Shown one piece after another: positions 35,322 through 44,299 of a stretch of DNA of 64,000 bases. The translations under genes and the position numbers were made by a program. Source of the stretch: Streptomyces sp. TN58 (lineage in GTDB: Bacteria; Actinomycetota; Actinomycetes; Streptomycetales; Streptomycetaceae); contig NZ_CP018870.1 of NCBI RefSeq assembly GCF_001941845.1, positions 1-64,000 on the forward strand, given 5' to 3'. The notes under the pieces were generated by a model. It was not told where the DNA came from, did no database searches, and saw nothing but the letters and a program-made list of their open reading frames with translations. The number at the start of each line of letters is the position of its first letter. Within the stretch, counting starts at the first letter, position 1.

Positions 35322-35778
35322 TCAGCCTCGGAGCCATAACCGGACAGCCGCGGTGGTGACGGTGCTGTGGAAGACGTAGGCCCTCTTGTCATAGCGGGTG
35401 GCGACAGCCCGGGAGTTCTTGAGCCGGTTGATCGTCCGCTCGACTTCGTTGCGGCGCTTGTAGATCTCGCTGTCGAAGCCGGTGGGCCGGCCGCCCTCAC
35501 TGCCGCGGCGTTTGCGGTTGACGGTGGCTGATGATGCGGTTGGCCGCGGACTTCGAGACGCCGAACAGTGGTGCGAGCGCCGTAACGTCAAGTTGGTGCG
35601 CCAGTACGCCGTGGCTAACAGCACCCGGTCCTCCGGCGGCATGCCCCACGGCCGGCCTGCGGACCGCGTCAGCTCCTTCACGCCGCAGCTGTGTCACCAA
35701 CGTGCTGAAACAGCGAGGGCTCAGCCCGGTGAACGGGGCTATCCAGGACGGCTCCGACGCCGTGATCACACCAGACAC
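35322..35778 (-). pseudogene. Chimeric IS5-family transposase remnant
   Basis: The upstream part encodes an IS5-type N-terminus (LSPRCFSTLVTQLRREGADA, then GRPWGMPPEDRVLLATAYWR and LAPLFGVSKSAANRIISH) across three frames. The downstream part switches to the C-terminus of a different IS5-group enzyme (FDSEIYKRRNEVERTINRLK, then RYDKRAYVFHSTVTTAAVRL). Two unrelated remnants have been joined near 35515, with multiple frameshifts. Confidence 0.8.
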
Positions 35779-35820
35779 CGCAGGGTCTTTTCACGGGCCG
35801 CGGTGCCGGTCAGCGGGCAG

Positions 35821-36390
35821 TCAGGAAGGACGTCGCTGCGGTTCCACAGCCCTGAGCAGGCACTCGCGGTCATCCGCGCTGATCAGTCCGTCCGGAAGGG
35901 TTCCGTCCTCCAGCAACGCGCGCAGGGCGGACGCGTGTGCGGCGAAGGCGGCCCTGCACCACTCGCGTTCCGGGTGATCGGAGTCCTTGCCGAACAGCAG
36001 CACCTGGCGTTCATCGTCGGCGTCGACGGACGAAGACAGTTCCGCGGCGACGACCAGGAAGTCGACCAATCCGGACCGCACCGCGATGTCAGGGACGGCT
36101 GCCAGGCGGATCAGGAAGGGCAGGACGGCCGGCATCACGGCGCTCACGTGGAAAACACTGTTCATCAGGACGTTCTCCAGCACGGTCAGAGCCGCAGGGC
36201 CGGCCACCTCATCCAAGAGACCGCGGAGCAGGACCGGGACCCCGGCAGGGCACCCGGGAATCTGCGACCAGTCGACGTCGGCGCAGCCCAGCAGCGCGGG
36301 GTGGTCGCATGCAGCTTGCTCCATCAGCGGATATTCGCGGAGGAACCGAGCAACGGCAGCCTCTCTGACCGCCGCGTCCATCTCACACAT
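35821..36390 (-). CDS. Hypothetical helical (HEAT-like) protein
   Basis: A 189-aa protein. Helical repeats are suggested by LENVLMNSVFHVSAVMPAVL and LPFLIRLAAVPDIAVRSGLV, then an acidic SSSVDADDERQVLLFGKDS. HEAT-type proteins of this size often occur as immunity proteins in actinobacterial toxin islands. ATG 36390 follows GGCAGAGAG; a longer frame to 36528 exists but lacks a site. Its neighbours are transposase scars, so it is an orphan. Confidence 0.65.
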   Translation of the reverse strand: MCEMDAAVREAAVARFLREYPLMEQAACDHPALLGCADVDWSQIPGCPAGVPVLLRGLLDEVAGPAALTVLENVLMNSVFHVSAVMPAVLPFLIRLAAVPDIAVRSGLVDFLVVAAELSSSVDADDERQVLLFGKDSDHPEREWCRAAFAAHASALRALLEDGTLPDGLISADDRECLLRAVEPQRRPS

Positions 36391-36639
36391 CTCTCTGCCC
36401 CTGCTCCCACGCCCCGCCCCGAACGACGTCCGCAGGACGGAACTCTTCCCGGGGCGGGCGTCGAACGCAAGCGTCAGGTCAGTAGCCGCCACCTCCCGCT
36501 CTGGGGTAGCGGCGCTCCAGCCCGGCACTGGATTCCGGGACAGCCCTTAGTCGAGCGACGTGTCCTGAGCTTGCCGTTTAACCTGTGGTCCGTGGGGCTT
36601 GCTCTCTGGCAGGGATGAAGATCGCTACGTAGTTACGTC

Positions 36640-36838
36640 GCTTGTGAACCAGGACGTCGTCGGGGAGCACTCGCAGGGCGTCGTGCGGGGCGACCTGTCA
36701 GGTGTCGCGGTCCCCACCCTGGTCGGGATCGGCACACTCGAAGTCGCCGACTTCCAGGACATCGGCCGCCGCTACGCCTCCGAGATCCCCGGCGCCGTCA
36801 TGATCGAGTTCCCACCGCCGCCCGCCTCATCGCGATGG
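36640..36838 (+). pseudogene. Alpha/beta-hydrolase C-terminal fragment
   Basis: Reads GVAVPTLVGIGTLEVADFQD then IGRRYASEIPGAVMIEFP, which resembles the strand that bears the acid residue in alpha/beta hydrolases (VPTLVVxGDxDVPDF). The frame has no hydrolase N-terminus and runs straight into the protease-repeat duplicate at 36838. Confidence 0.45.
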
Positions 36839-37215
36839 ACGCGTAGAGGTACAGCTTGTTGGAGTGCTGGACGAGGAGGTCGGGGTGGCCGTCCTTCGTG
36901 ACATCGCCGGCGCCGACGACCCGGTAGACCCGCAGTTCCCCGCCGACGCGGGGGACAATGTCCTTCTTAGCGTCGCCGGTCCGGTCGCTGCGGTGCGCCA
37001 CGGAAGATACCGACCGGCCGCCGTTGCCCATGCTGTGCGTACCGAGGGCGCCGGTACCCGTGGCGTGTAGAGGCGCAGCTTGCCGGTGGCGTCGATCGCG
37101 ACGAGGTCGTGATTCTAGTCGCCGGTCATGTCGCCCGGAGCGGCGGGCGTCACGCTCTGGCCGAGCTGGATCCACGGAGCGGTGGCACCTTCGTAGGCGA
37201 TGACCTTGCCGCCCT
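36838..37215 (-). pseudogene. Duplicated fragment of the S8 protease FG-GAP region
   Basis: The DNA is nearly the same as part of 30.14-30.60 kb. It reads YEGATAPWIQLGQSVTPAAP, GDMTGD, then RTGDAKKDIVPRVGGELRVY and VVGAGDVTKDGHPDLLVQHS. About 25 residues are deleted after LRVY, and frameshifts and a stop are present. It is a degraded partial duplication of the protease gene 6 kb away, in the same orientation. Confidence 0.87.
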
Positions 37216-37445
37216 GGCCGTTCCCCCTATGTGCGGTGGCAGGAGACCGGCGGGCGCGTAGCGCGCGGCGTTGCTGCTCCTCGCGGGCAATCTCCCGGGC
37301 GAGGATGTCGCGGTCGATGTACGGGTCTACGGCGGCGAGGACCAGGCGCTGGAGTTCGTCCGGCTCCAGCGCCTCCACCTCCCACTGGACCGGCCGCTCG
37401 ATGTCGAAGCCGTAGCGGCGGGCGAAGGTCGGCCACCTCGGGGCG
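37212..37445 (-). pseudogene. Fragment of an unrecognised gene
   Basis: A reverse-strand frame reads RYGFDIERPVQWEVEALEPD, then ELQRLVLAAVDPYIDRDILA and REIAREEQQRRALRAR. It is well composed and typical of Streptomyces plasmid or phage proteins, but it lacks a start and fuses into the protease-repeat remnant. Confidence 0.5.
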
Positions 37446-37464
37446 ATGTCGGTACGATCCGTGG

Positions 37465-37725
37465 ATGTCTTCGGAAGATCTTGGGGCCGTGTGGGTCCTT
37501 CAGGGGTTCAGTAAGGTCGACGATTTCCTGCGCACCGAGTTTCCCATCGGCCGCGAACAGATCATGCAACTCCGTGAGGTGATCACTCCCGACGCGGACG
37601 ACCCTTGGATGTTCGATGGGTACGACGTGCCCATCGAGCTGTGGCCGGCCGTGGACGCGATCCTGCAGTGTGGGCCACCCGATCCCGGGCTCGACTACCA
37701 GACAGGGTGCTACGCGGCAGACTAG
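37465..37725 (+). CDS. Small hypothetical protein, DUF7683-like
   Basis: An 86-aa protein with AVWVLQGFSKVDDFLRTEFP, QIMQLREVITPDADDPWMFD and VPIELWPAVDAILQ. The WVLxGFSK start and spacing resemble small proteins annotated DUF7683 (from memory, tentative), found among toxin-immunity arrays. ATG at 37465. An orphan between gene fragments. Confidence 0.62.
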   Translation: MSSEDLGAVWVLQGFSKVDDFLRTEFPIGREQIMQLREVITPDADDPWMFDGYDVPIELWPAVDAILQCGPPDPGLDYQTGCYAAD

Positions 37726-37828
37726 GCCCGCCGGCCGACGCCGTCCTGGCGGCAACGTCGGTGCACGTTGCCCGTCACCGGCGCCGCTCTCAGCCCTGAG
37801 CAACGCTGTGTTTCTAGCTCGTGTCCTA

Positions 37829-38060
37829 TGCGGTGAGGCGGAGGAATTGCTTGTAGCAGCAGATGGCTGCGGCGAGGCCGAGAAAGGCGAGGTAGTTGCG
37901 GGGGTGGCGTTCGTAGCGGTGGTTGAGTCTGCGGTAGCCGGTGAGCCAGACATGGCCCGCTCGATCACCCTCCGGCGGCGGCCGAGTCGTTCTGATGACT
38001 CGATGCCCTTGCGGGCGATGCGGACGCCGATGCATTTCCAGCCGCTGTGAGGACTCGACC
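37829..38060 (-). pseudogene. IS5/IS4-type transposase C-terminal remnant
   Basis: Ends with WLTGYRRLNHRYERHPRNYL then LGLAAAICCYKQFLRL, the familiar C-terminus of Streptomyces IS5-group transposases. Upstream, KCIGVRIARKGIESSERLGR follows in another frame. Catalytic core missing. Confidence 0.82.
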
Positions 38061-38281
38061 CCTTTGCGGGCATCGACCGGGGAGACGACTATTTAGTGCA
38101 CTGGGGCCTGACCCACTTCCTCCTCGACGGCCACCACAAACTGGAAGCCGCGGCAACCGCCGGCCGGCCGGTGCGGCTCCTCTCGCTGCTGACCGTGGGC
38201 GAGAGTCTGGCCGGAGCCGAAGACACCGCCCGGCTGCCTGCCTTGCGCGCGCAACCCCGCTCGGCCCGAGCGACCAAATAG
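38055..38281 (+). pseudogene. C-terminal fragment of an unknown protein
   Basis: Reads FAGIDRGDDYLVHWGLTHFL, then LDGHHKLEAAATAGRPVRLL and SLLTVGESLAGAED. The HYLLDGHHKL-type motif is familiar from Streptomyces hypothetical proteins. The 5' part is missing, cut by the adjacent transposase remnant. Confidence 0.55.
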
Positions 38282-38568
38282 GAGGCCCGAAGCTCCTGCC
38301 TGTGCCAAGCCGGGACCCTCCCCTCCCACGCTCGCGCAGACGGCACGATCGACTCGAGATCGGCCGGTAGACGCCGTTGCGCGGCTCCGGCCAGCTACAA
38401 CGCTCAGTGGTCAACTACAGCTGGCCAATATGAGTGTTCCAGAGGGCCCCTGCCGCCCTCGGGACACCCGTGACCTGCACGTACGGATGGTCGGAAAACT
38501 GCCCCGAAGCGTGTACCCCCAAGGTCCTCACGCCGAGGCGCCTCCGAGCCGCGTCTAGGCTCCCGCGC

Positions 38569-39822
38569 ATGGACATGGGCGAGCGGTGGGCGGAATACGA
38601 CGGGCTGCGGGGACGGGTCCCCTCGTGGCATCCGGTCGGGGTGGTGGTCCGGGCCGATGGGCCGGTCGTACGCCGGCACTACGGGACGCACGGCACGGTC
38701 GAGCACGCCCCCCTCAAGCCCGGGACTGACATCGCCGGGCTGGTGCGCCACCAGCAGGAAGGTTTCGCAGAGCGTGGCGAGCCCGTGGAGTGGAAGGTGT
38801 ACGGGCACGATGCGCCGGACCTGAGCCGAGCGCTGACCGCGGCTGGGTTCACCCCGGGCTGGGAGCGTTCCGTGCTGATTGCCGAGGAGCTGCCGGGCGA
38901 GCCCGATGTCTTGGTGGAGCCCCGGAACGACATCCGCAGCCTGTACGCGGTACGGGAGCAAGCCGAACGCGCCTGGGGGATCGCCGTCGGTTCCCCCGGC
39001 CCGCACGCGGTGCCCTACGCGGAGATGATCGCCGACGGCGCCTCGGAGGACGGCGACGTCTACATCGACGTCCTGTTGCAGCACCGCGAGGTCACCGCCG
39101 TGGGCTGGGTCTACGCCGACCTGACCCGTCCCTTCAAAGTCGTCGGTGGGCTGAGCAGCGACGACGCAGAATTCGTCCAAGGCTGCACCGCCCACTGGCG
39201 CACGCAGAGCTCGCGTCCCCTCCTCGCCGAGGCCGGAGGCCTCCTGCGCGAGCGGCTTCTGAAGGCCGGCTTCATGGAGGCGGCCACCGTCCGCTCCTAC
39301 CACTGGCGCCCGACCGGCACCCCCGAGATCACCCGACCCGCGCAGTTCCTCGACTGGCTCCACGACGACGGTCCACTGAGGGACCGCTTCCAAACTGAAT
39401 TCGACTTCAAGCCGAGCACCACGTCCCTGCCCGCGATCAGCGCTCCCGTTCCCTCCGCCGTCTGGCATCTGCACGCCCACCACCGGCCCGTCCCTGACCT
39501 CCCCGAACAGATCGACGCGATCGTCCAGCGCGGACTACTCACAGCCACCAAGCCCGGCGAGTTCGTCTACTGGCTCGACTGGCAGCACGACGGCTATCGC
39601 TACGACCCCCGCCGCACCGACCTCCCCGGACGGCCGCCCCGACCCGGCAAAGGCACCTACCCCAATGGCGACTACTACCTCCACCTCACCGACGACCTCC
39701 GCCTGGGCACCTTCGGCCACCCCTGGGAACAGACACTGACCGTCTGGGGGCCCCCGCTGCTCGCCGCCGTCGAGGCAGAACTGACCGAGCTGCTCGGAGA
39801 GCCGGTCAGACGCCGCGGCTGA
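38569..39822 (+). CDS. GNAT-like acetyltransferase fused to DUF2716
   Basis: A 417-aa protein. Residues about 1-250 resemble a GNAT-type N-acetyltransferase: a regulatory N-terminal part with WKVYGHDAPDLSRALTAAGF and WERSVLIAEE, then VTAVGWVYADL and RPLLAEAGGLLRERLLKAGF in the usual acetyl-CoA-binding place, though the classical Q/RxxGxG/A loop is weak. Residues 255-415 fit DUF2716 (LRDRFQTEFDFKPSTT, PSAVWHLHAHH, YWLDWQHDGYRYDP and TFGHPWEQTLTVWG). ATG 38569 is chosen because the frame upstream lacks coding character. The combination occurs in Streptomyces; substrate unknown. Confidence 0.7.
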   Translation: MDMGERWAEYDGLRGRVPSWHPVGVVVRADGPVVRRHYGTHGTVEHAPLKPGTDIAGLVRHQQEGFAERGEPVEWKVYGHDAPDLSRALTAAGFTPGWERSVLIAEELPGEPDVLVEPRNDIRSLYAVREQAERAWGIAVGSPGPHAVPYAEMIADGASEDGDVYIDVLLQHREVTAVGWVYADLTRPFKVVGGLSSDDAEFVQGCTAHWRTQSSRPLLAEAGGLLRERLLKAGFMEAATVRSYHWRPTGTPEITRPAQFLDWLHDDGPLRDRFQTEFDFKPSTTSLPAISAPVPSAVWHLHAHHRPVPDLPEQIDAIVQRGLLTATKPGEFVYWLDWQHDGYRYDPRRTDLPGRPPRPGKGTYPNGDYYLHLTDDLRLGTFGHPWEQTLTVWGPPLLAAVEAELTELLGEPVRRRG

Positions 39823-40233
39823 CGGGTGGCCGGGTCCCCGTCCTCGTCTTCAGGTCGGGACCCGAACGCCACACAGGTCGGCGCGGTTCCGCAGCCCGCC
39901 GAGCCGCACAACGGGCGTGAAAGCTGAGTGGTGTAGTTGGCGGGAGGGGCCAACTAAGGCCGGCAGTCACAGGTGCGTCGTGACGGAGCACTGCACCTGT
40001 CCGATGAACACTGGACTTGTCGGGCTGTGATTCCTGGGCTGTGGCGCACAGCACTCCCGACCTGCTCACGTTTGCGCTGTGCGCCCGCGCGTGGCGTTGA
40101 TCAACACGCAGCCTCTGCGCGGCTGGAGCGCGAGCATCGGCCCGAGACGGTCGATCTTTTTTCGCTGGACGCCGGGTGATCACTGCGGCATGCTGCGGGA
40201 CATGATCTACGGAATCGAGTCGCGCCCCGTCCG
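39823..40233. other. No recognisable gene
   Basis: About 410 bases. No supportable reading frame on either strand. Confidence 0.35.
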
Positions 40234-41997
40234 GTGAGCGCCCGCGAAGAGCGCCCGGCGCTCCGCTCCCAGACGACCTCCCTCCACGACTACGCCCTGT
40301 TCCGCCGCGGCATCGAGCCGGACGGACGGGCTCCCGCCTACGGCTACCCGGTGCCCGGTGACCGGCTGCGCTCCGCGCTGCGCTTCAGGGAAGCCACCCG
40401 GCTCCTGGCCCAGTTGCTCGGTCCCGCTGTGGACGACCCCGATCCGGTCGGGGCAGCGGCAACGCTGGACCGGCGGTTGCCCCAGCTGGGTGTGCGCCCG
40501 GACCTCGTGCACCATCCCCTCGCGCGGCTGCCCCTGACGAACGAGTCCGCAGCCCTCGCACTGGGCCGTCAGCTGGTCCGTACGGCATCCGATCCGACGG
40601 CGCTGGGGGCGGGAATCCACCTGGTCGGCCGCCTCGGCGGGTCGGAGGACGTGCCCCAGCTCACGACACTGGCCCTGCTGCAGGGCTTCCTCCGGCCCGT
40701 CGTCACGGCCCTCTCGGCACTACGGTGCGACACCGAGGTGCTGATCCGGCTCATGGACCTGCTGGATCCGCAGGATCACGGCGTGGTGATCGACGCGCTC
40801 GCCTCACGTGAGGACCCGGCAGCCCGTCGGTGGCTGCTGAACCTGCCCGTGGGGCCCGGCACGACCAGCTCCCGGGCCCACCACATCGCCCTCGCGGTCC
40901 GCCTCGCCGACCTGCTGCAGGACGAGTCCGTCGATGCGTCCGTCCTGGCGCAGGGCGGCCGGCTGCTGACCCGGATGGCGCTGGCGACCGGCTCCCCCGC
41001 CGAGGTCCTCGGCTACGGGCCGGCCATCGCCGTTTACGAGGCGCTGGTGCGACGGGCCGACCGGCTCCCGCCCACCCTCGACCACCACGCGATCCTGCTC
41101 TCGCTCGCCCTGGACCTGTCCAGCGGTGCGTCCGTACTCCTGGACTGGCCTCCGGGGCTGCGAGAGGAACTGCTGGAGCGGCTGGAGCGCCTGCTGGGCA
41201 CCCCGGCCTGGGCGGCGGTGCCGGACGGCGGCCATCGACACCGCGACCGGTACCGGGCCGACTGGATCCGGCGCATGCGACGGGAGCCCCTCGACCGCAC
41301 CACGCCGAACGGCCTGCGGATCCACGTGGTCGAACACGATCCGGAGATCGGTGGCCACGTGGAGGCCCGGATCCTGCTGGACGGCCGCCCGCTGGTGCCC
41401 CGTCTGTTCCCCGCGGGCCACAGCCCGTCGCCGGAGCACGTCCTCGGCCAGGACCTGCTGCGGGCGACGCCCGAGGAACGCACCGTCACGCTGTCGACGG
41501 CGGAGTGCGATGAAGGGTGCTGCGGAACGCTGTCCGTAACCGTGCGGCGGGACGGGGCCCACGTCGTGTGGCACGGGCCCCGTCAGAACGGCATCGGACC
41601 ACAGCTGCCCGAGCACCGGTTCGACGCCGCGGCCTACCACGCCGAGGTCGACCGTGCCCGGGCGGACGACACCTGGTGCCGGCCCGCGCGCAGCACCGCC
41701 CGCCTCATCCAGGCCGGGCTCGGGGAGCGGCCCGGCCTGCTGGCCCGCTGGGGCATCCTGCAGAGTTGGTGCCGCCCGGCCGGCCCGTACGAGGACACCG
41801 TCGAAGTGGACTTCTGGTACGGGCCCGGCGCCGGCCGCGACCCGGTCGGCGACGAAGCCGGCCAGTGGGTCCGCCTCACCTGGCGCCTGCCCGACGACGG
41901 GCGCCGGCCGGGCGTGCGGGCCGCTGCCGCGCTTGAACGCATCGCCGCCACCGACCCGAAGACGTACTCCCGGGTCACCGGCGGGAATGCGGAGTAG
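40234..41997 (+). CDS. Large hypothetical protein with helical repeats and CxxGCC motif
   Basis: A 587-aa soluble protein starting at GTG. Residues 100-330 are helical and repeat-like (DVPQLTTLALLQGFLRPVVT, VLIRLMDLLDPQDHGVVIDA). The C-terminal third is beta-rich with EARILLDGRPLVPRLFPAGH, then AECDEGCCGTLSVTVRRDGA and VDFWYGPGAGRDP. The CxxGCC-TLxV segment recurs in uncharacterised Streptomyces proteins and may bind metal. No signal peptide. No homologue with known function is recognised. Confidence 0.7.
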   Translation: MSAREERPALRSQTTSLHDYALFRRGIEPDGRAPAYGYPVPGDRLRSALRFREATRLLAQLLGPAVDDPDPVGAAATLDRRLPQLGVRPDLVHHPLARLPLTNESAALALGRQLVRTASDPTALGAGIHLVGRLGGSEDVPQLTTLALLQGFLRPVVTALSALRCDTEVLIRLMDLLDPQDHGVVIDALASREDPAARRWLLNLPVGPGTTSSRAHHIALAVRLADLLQDESVDASVLAQGGRLLTRMALATGSPAEVLGYGPAIAVYEALVRRADRLPPTLDHHAILLSLALDLSSGASVLLDWPPGLREELLERLERLLGTPAWAAVPDGGHRHRDRYRADWIRRMRREPLDRTTPNGLRIHVVEHDPEIGGHVEARILLDGRPLVPRLFPAGHSPSPEHVLGQDLLRATPEERTVTLSTAECDEGCCGTLSVTVRRDGAHVVWHGPRQNGIGPQLPEHRFDAAAYHAEVDRARADDTWCRPARSTARLIQAGLGERPGLLARWGILQSWCRPAGPYEDTVEVDFWYGPGAGRDPVGDEAGQWVRLTWRLPDDGRRPGVRAAAALERIAATDPKTYSRVTGGNAE

Positions 41998-42271
41998 CCC
42001 GAGCCGTCGAATACGCCACCAGGCCGACGGGTGAGGGGGCCGGGCCGGCTGCGGCCCGGGCTCCCCGGGGCGTGTCCGGGCACCCGCTGCGGATGCGGGC
42101 CGTGCGGGGTCTCGCGGCTGGGACCCGAGCACGGCGGCGCGCCGGCTCCCCGCCCACTCCGGAAAGAAGGGGTTCCGTCTTCCGTGCGGTCGACGGCATG
42201 ATCGGGCCTCGTCGGCGGCCGCGAGGCAGGCCGGGGAGCGGCGCCGGCCCGTTCCTGACCCCGCCTGCCCC

Positions 42272-42314
42272 GGTTCCCACGGGCCCGCAGGACCACGGCG
42301 GGCCCGTGGGAACC
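42272..42314 (+). terminator. Perfect 17-bp hairpin
   Basis: GGTTCCCACGGGCCCGC and its exact complement are separated by 9 bases. It lies 275 bases after the 587-aa gene and 53 bases before the next gene on the same strand. It is the strongest hairpin noticed in the window and a likely terminator. The interval 41998-42271 holds no gene. Confidence 0.65.
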
Positions 42315-42366
42315 CCATCCGGGCACCAGCCGTGGCAGGATGGCCTTATGTTGATCCGAAAGGGCG

Positions 42367-42783
42367 ATGCCGCGTAGGCGTCCCAAGGCCGTCCGTGCAG
42401 AGCGGTTTCGGCCACGATGGCAGTACCCGGTCCTGCAAGTCCGCGGTGTCAGTGCGCGGACTCGTGCAGCGATCCGCCGGGTCGAAGACCAAGATATGTG
42501 GCCCAACGCGGTCGCGGATGCGCTCTCACGCTTCGAGTGGGCCTTCAAGCAACCTGGCCGCTACCTGAACGCCTCCGAGGCATGCTCGCCTGGGATAGAG
42601 GTGGAAGACGCCCGTGACGATCTGGAGCGGGCGATGCTGCACCTTCCTCCCGGAGCCCAACGGGACTTGGGTCGACTGATCACGCGCATCGATGAGGAAT
42701 TCGAGCGCCGCACCTTGCCGGAGCCCAACTACACCGAGTGGGCAATGCACGGCTGGTGGTGGACCAGGATGCGTGAACGCTGA
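42367..42783 (+). CDS. Hypothetical protein, 138 aa
   Basis: A basic N-terminus (MPRRRPKAVRAERFRPRWQY) is followed by a helical domain (DMWPNAVADALSRFEWAFKQ, DARDDLERAMLHLPPGAQRD, LGRLITRIDEEFERRTLPEP) and ends in Trp-rich WAMHGWWWTRM. The composition is typical of orphan immunity-like proteins; family not recognised. Confidence 0.6.
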   Translation: MPRRRPKAVRAERFRPRWQYPVLQVRGVSARTRAAIRRVEDQDMWPNAVADALSRFEWAFKQPGRYLNASEACSPGIEVEDARDDLERAMLHLPPGAQRDLGRLITRIDEEFERRTLPEPNYTEWAMHGWWWTRMRER

Positions 42784-42867
42784 CAGACCCGGCCTCGCGC
42801 TCCTTCCATCGCATTCGAACACCCCCGTTACCCTCCGGAGGCCGAGCCGGGCTGATCCCAGTCTGCC

Positions 42868-42966
42868 CACGGCGCCCGCGACGTGCCGCTCACAGTGCTG
42901 GCCACCGCGCTGGGTACGAGCGAGGCCGCGGCCCGCACCTACCTCAACGACTACCTCCACCCCTGA
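42868..42966 (+). pseudogene. Short HTH-containing C-terminal fragment
   Basis: Reads ARDVPLTVLATALGTSEAAA then RTYLNDYLHP and a stop, the end of some HTH-bearing protein. No start is present. It precedes a terminator hairpin. Confidence 0.35.
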
Positions 42967-42986
42967 CCGCAGGCGCCACAGACAAA

Positions 42987-43019
42987 GGGGCCGCCCCCCT
43001 CGTCGGCGGTGGCGGCCCC
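42987..43019. terminator. Hairpin between convergent sequences
   Basis: A 9-bp stem GGGGCCGCC/GGCGGCCCC with a 15-base loop, between the fragment ending at 42966 and the reverse-strand HNH gene remnant ending at 43041. Confidence 0.6.
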
Positions 43020-43040
43020 GTCAAACCGTCCGCGTTGGCG

Positions 43041-43560
43041 CTACGGGGCGGGGGTGAACTCCACGTCCGTGCCGCTACAGCCGGCAGCGATGTCCAGCAG
43101 CCGCTCCCGCTCCGCCTCGTCGGCCGCGAGACCCCAGCGGAGCTTGGTCGCGGTCCATTCGGCGCCGTACCGGCACAGCGCGTCCGGCGCCGGCGGGAGC
43201 CACTGCGCCGGGTCCTGGTCGGCCTTGCTCCGGTTCGAGCGGGCCGTCACCGCCACCAGCGAGGCCAGCTGACCTTGATCGTTCGCGTATGCCTCCCGCC
43301 GCGCCGCCGTCCACGCCGCCGCCCCAGAGTCCCAGGCCTCGACGAGCGGCACCATGTGGTCGATGTCCAGCGCACCGGCCGGCGTGACCTCCCGCTCGTC
43401 GTAGTACAACCACCACACCCCGCCGGTCAGGGTGCAGCCCGGCCCGATCTCCGGATACACGACCGCCTCGGCCAGCAGTACCTCGGCGCGGGTGTTGCAG
43501 CCGTCGGCCGGGACGTCGCCGGCGTTCCAGTGCCGGAGTCGGCCGAGGCCCGGTCCTTCC
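43041..43560 (-). pseudogene. 5'-truncated HNH endonuclease
   Basis: The reverse frame reads DGCNTRAEVLLAEAV, then GPGCTLTGGVWWLYYDEREV, LDIDHMVPLVEAWDSGAAAW and RSNRSKADQDPAQWLPPAPD. This is the HNH family with secreted relatives in Streptomyces: DIDHMVPL supplies the catalytic His, with NRSKAD and the C-terminal CRYGAEW. The N-terminal signal/leader part is missing, and an in-frame TAG lies just upstream near 43563. Only internal starts such as the GTG at 43460 remain, so activity is doubtful. Confidence 0.78.
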
Positions 43561-43603
43561 TAAACGGGCATGACCCCGAGGTGGCCAGCCAGCGGAGGTC
43601 GTC

Positions 43604-43864
43604 TCACTCTGGCGCCGGGGCGGGGTCGCGCCGCCGAAGGTCTTGCACCGCCAAGGCCACGCCTCGGCCATCGGCAAGCATCGCCCAGAGCCCCATCGGG
43701 ACAACAAGCCACCGCCAGTCACTGTGAAAGTGCGTGATCACGGCGACTACGAATACCAGCTGGGCCGCACCGAGCAGGAGGTTGCCCAGCAGGCGCAGCA
43801 TCGGGTGCGGTCTCCTGCGGAACACCTCTTCGAACCAGGTCTTCTCCACGTTCCCACCCCTCAT
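43604..43864 (-). CDS. Small membrane protein, 86 aa
   Basis: MRGGNVEKTWFEEVFRRRPH is followed by two hydrophobic segments (LGNLLLGAAQLVFVVAVI and WLVVPMGLWAMLADGRGVAL) and a charged tail. No family. It resembles small Streptomyces inner-membrane proteins with both termini cytoplasmic. Orphan. Confidence 0.62.
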   Translation of the reverse strand: MRGGNVEKTWFEEVFRRRPHPMLRLLGNLLLGAAQLVFVVAVITHFHSDWRWLVVPMGLWAMLADGRGVALAVQDLRRRDPAPAPE

Positions 43865-43935
43865 TCAGACCGGGGCCCCCGGACGTCGACGGGGGAACTG
43901 TAGCGGCGTACTCGAACAGGCACTGAGCTTGCGAT

Positions 43936-44262
43936 TTAACCTTCGGAGTCTGGCGGGGAAGGTTCGGTTCCGGCGGGGAGGGTGACCTGAGCGGTCCATG
44001 ACCAGGGCTCCCGAGGGGGATCCCAGCTCACCTCGACGTCGGTGTCGTGGAAGTCTCGCGCGAGTTCCGTCACCATCCGGGCCGCCGCGGCTCGCGCGTC
44101 TTGTGGATCGGTGTTGATTGGCACGTCCAGACGCCCGCAGAGCATGCCGCCTTCCATGGTGAGGACGCTGTGGCGCCAGCCCTCTGGCGTCGCCAACAGC
44201 ACGATCCCCTTCGGGATGCCCCAGTCGGGCCGCTTCTTCTTCTCCTTCTTCCGTCTCACCAT
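43936..44262 (-). CDS. Hypothetical protein, 108 aa
   Basis: MVRRKKEKKKRPDWGIPKGI is followed by VLLATPEGWRHSVLTMEGGM and an alpha/beta C-terminal part (AAARMVTELARDFHDTDVEV). ATG 44262 has GGAT about 8 bases upstream; ATG 44277 is an alternative. Unrecognised. The start lies close to the transposase remnant upstream. Confidence 0.6.
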   Translation of the reverse strand: MVRRKKEKKKRPDWGIPKGIVLLATPEGWRHSVLTMEGGMLCGRLDVPINTDPQDARAAAARMVTELARDFHDTDVEVSWDPPREPWSWTAQVTLPAGTEPSPPDSEG

Positions 44263-44299
44263 GCGGCTATCCAACATCGTCGGTGTCGTGGCGATGAGG

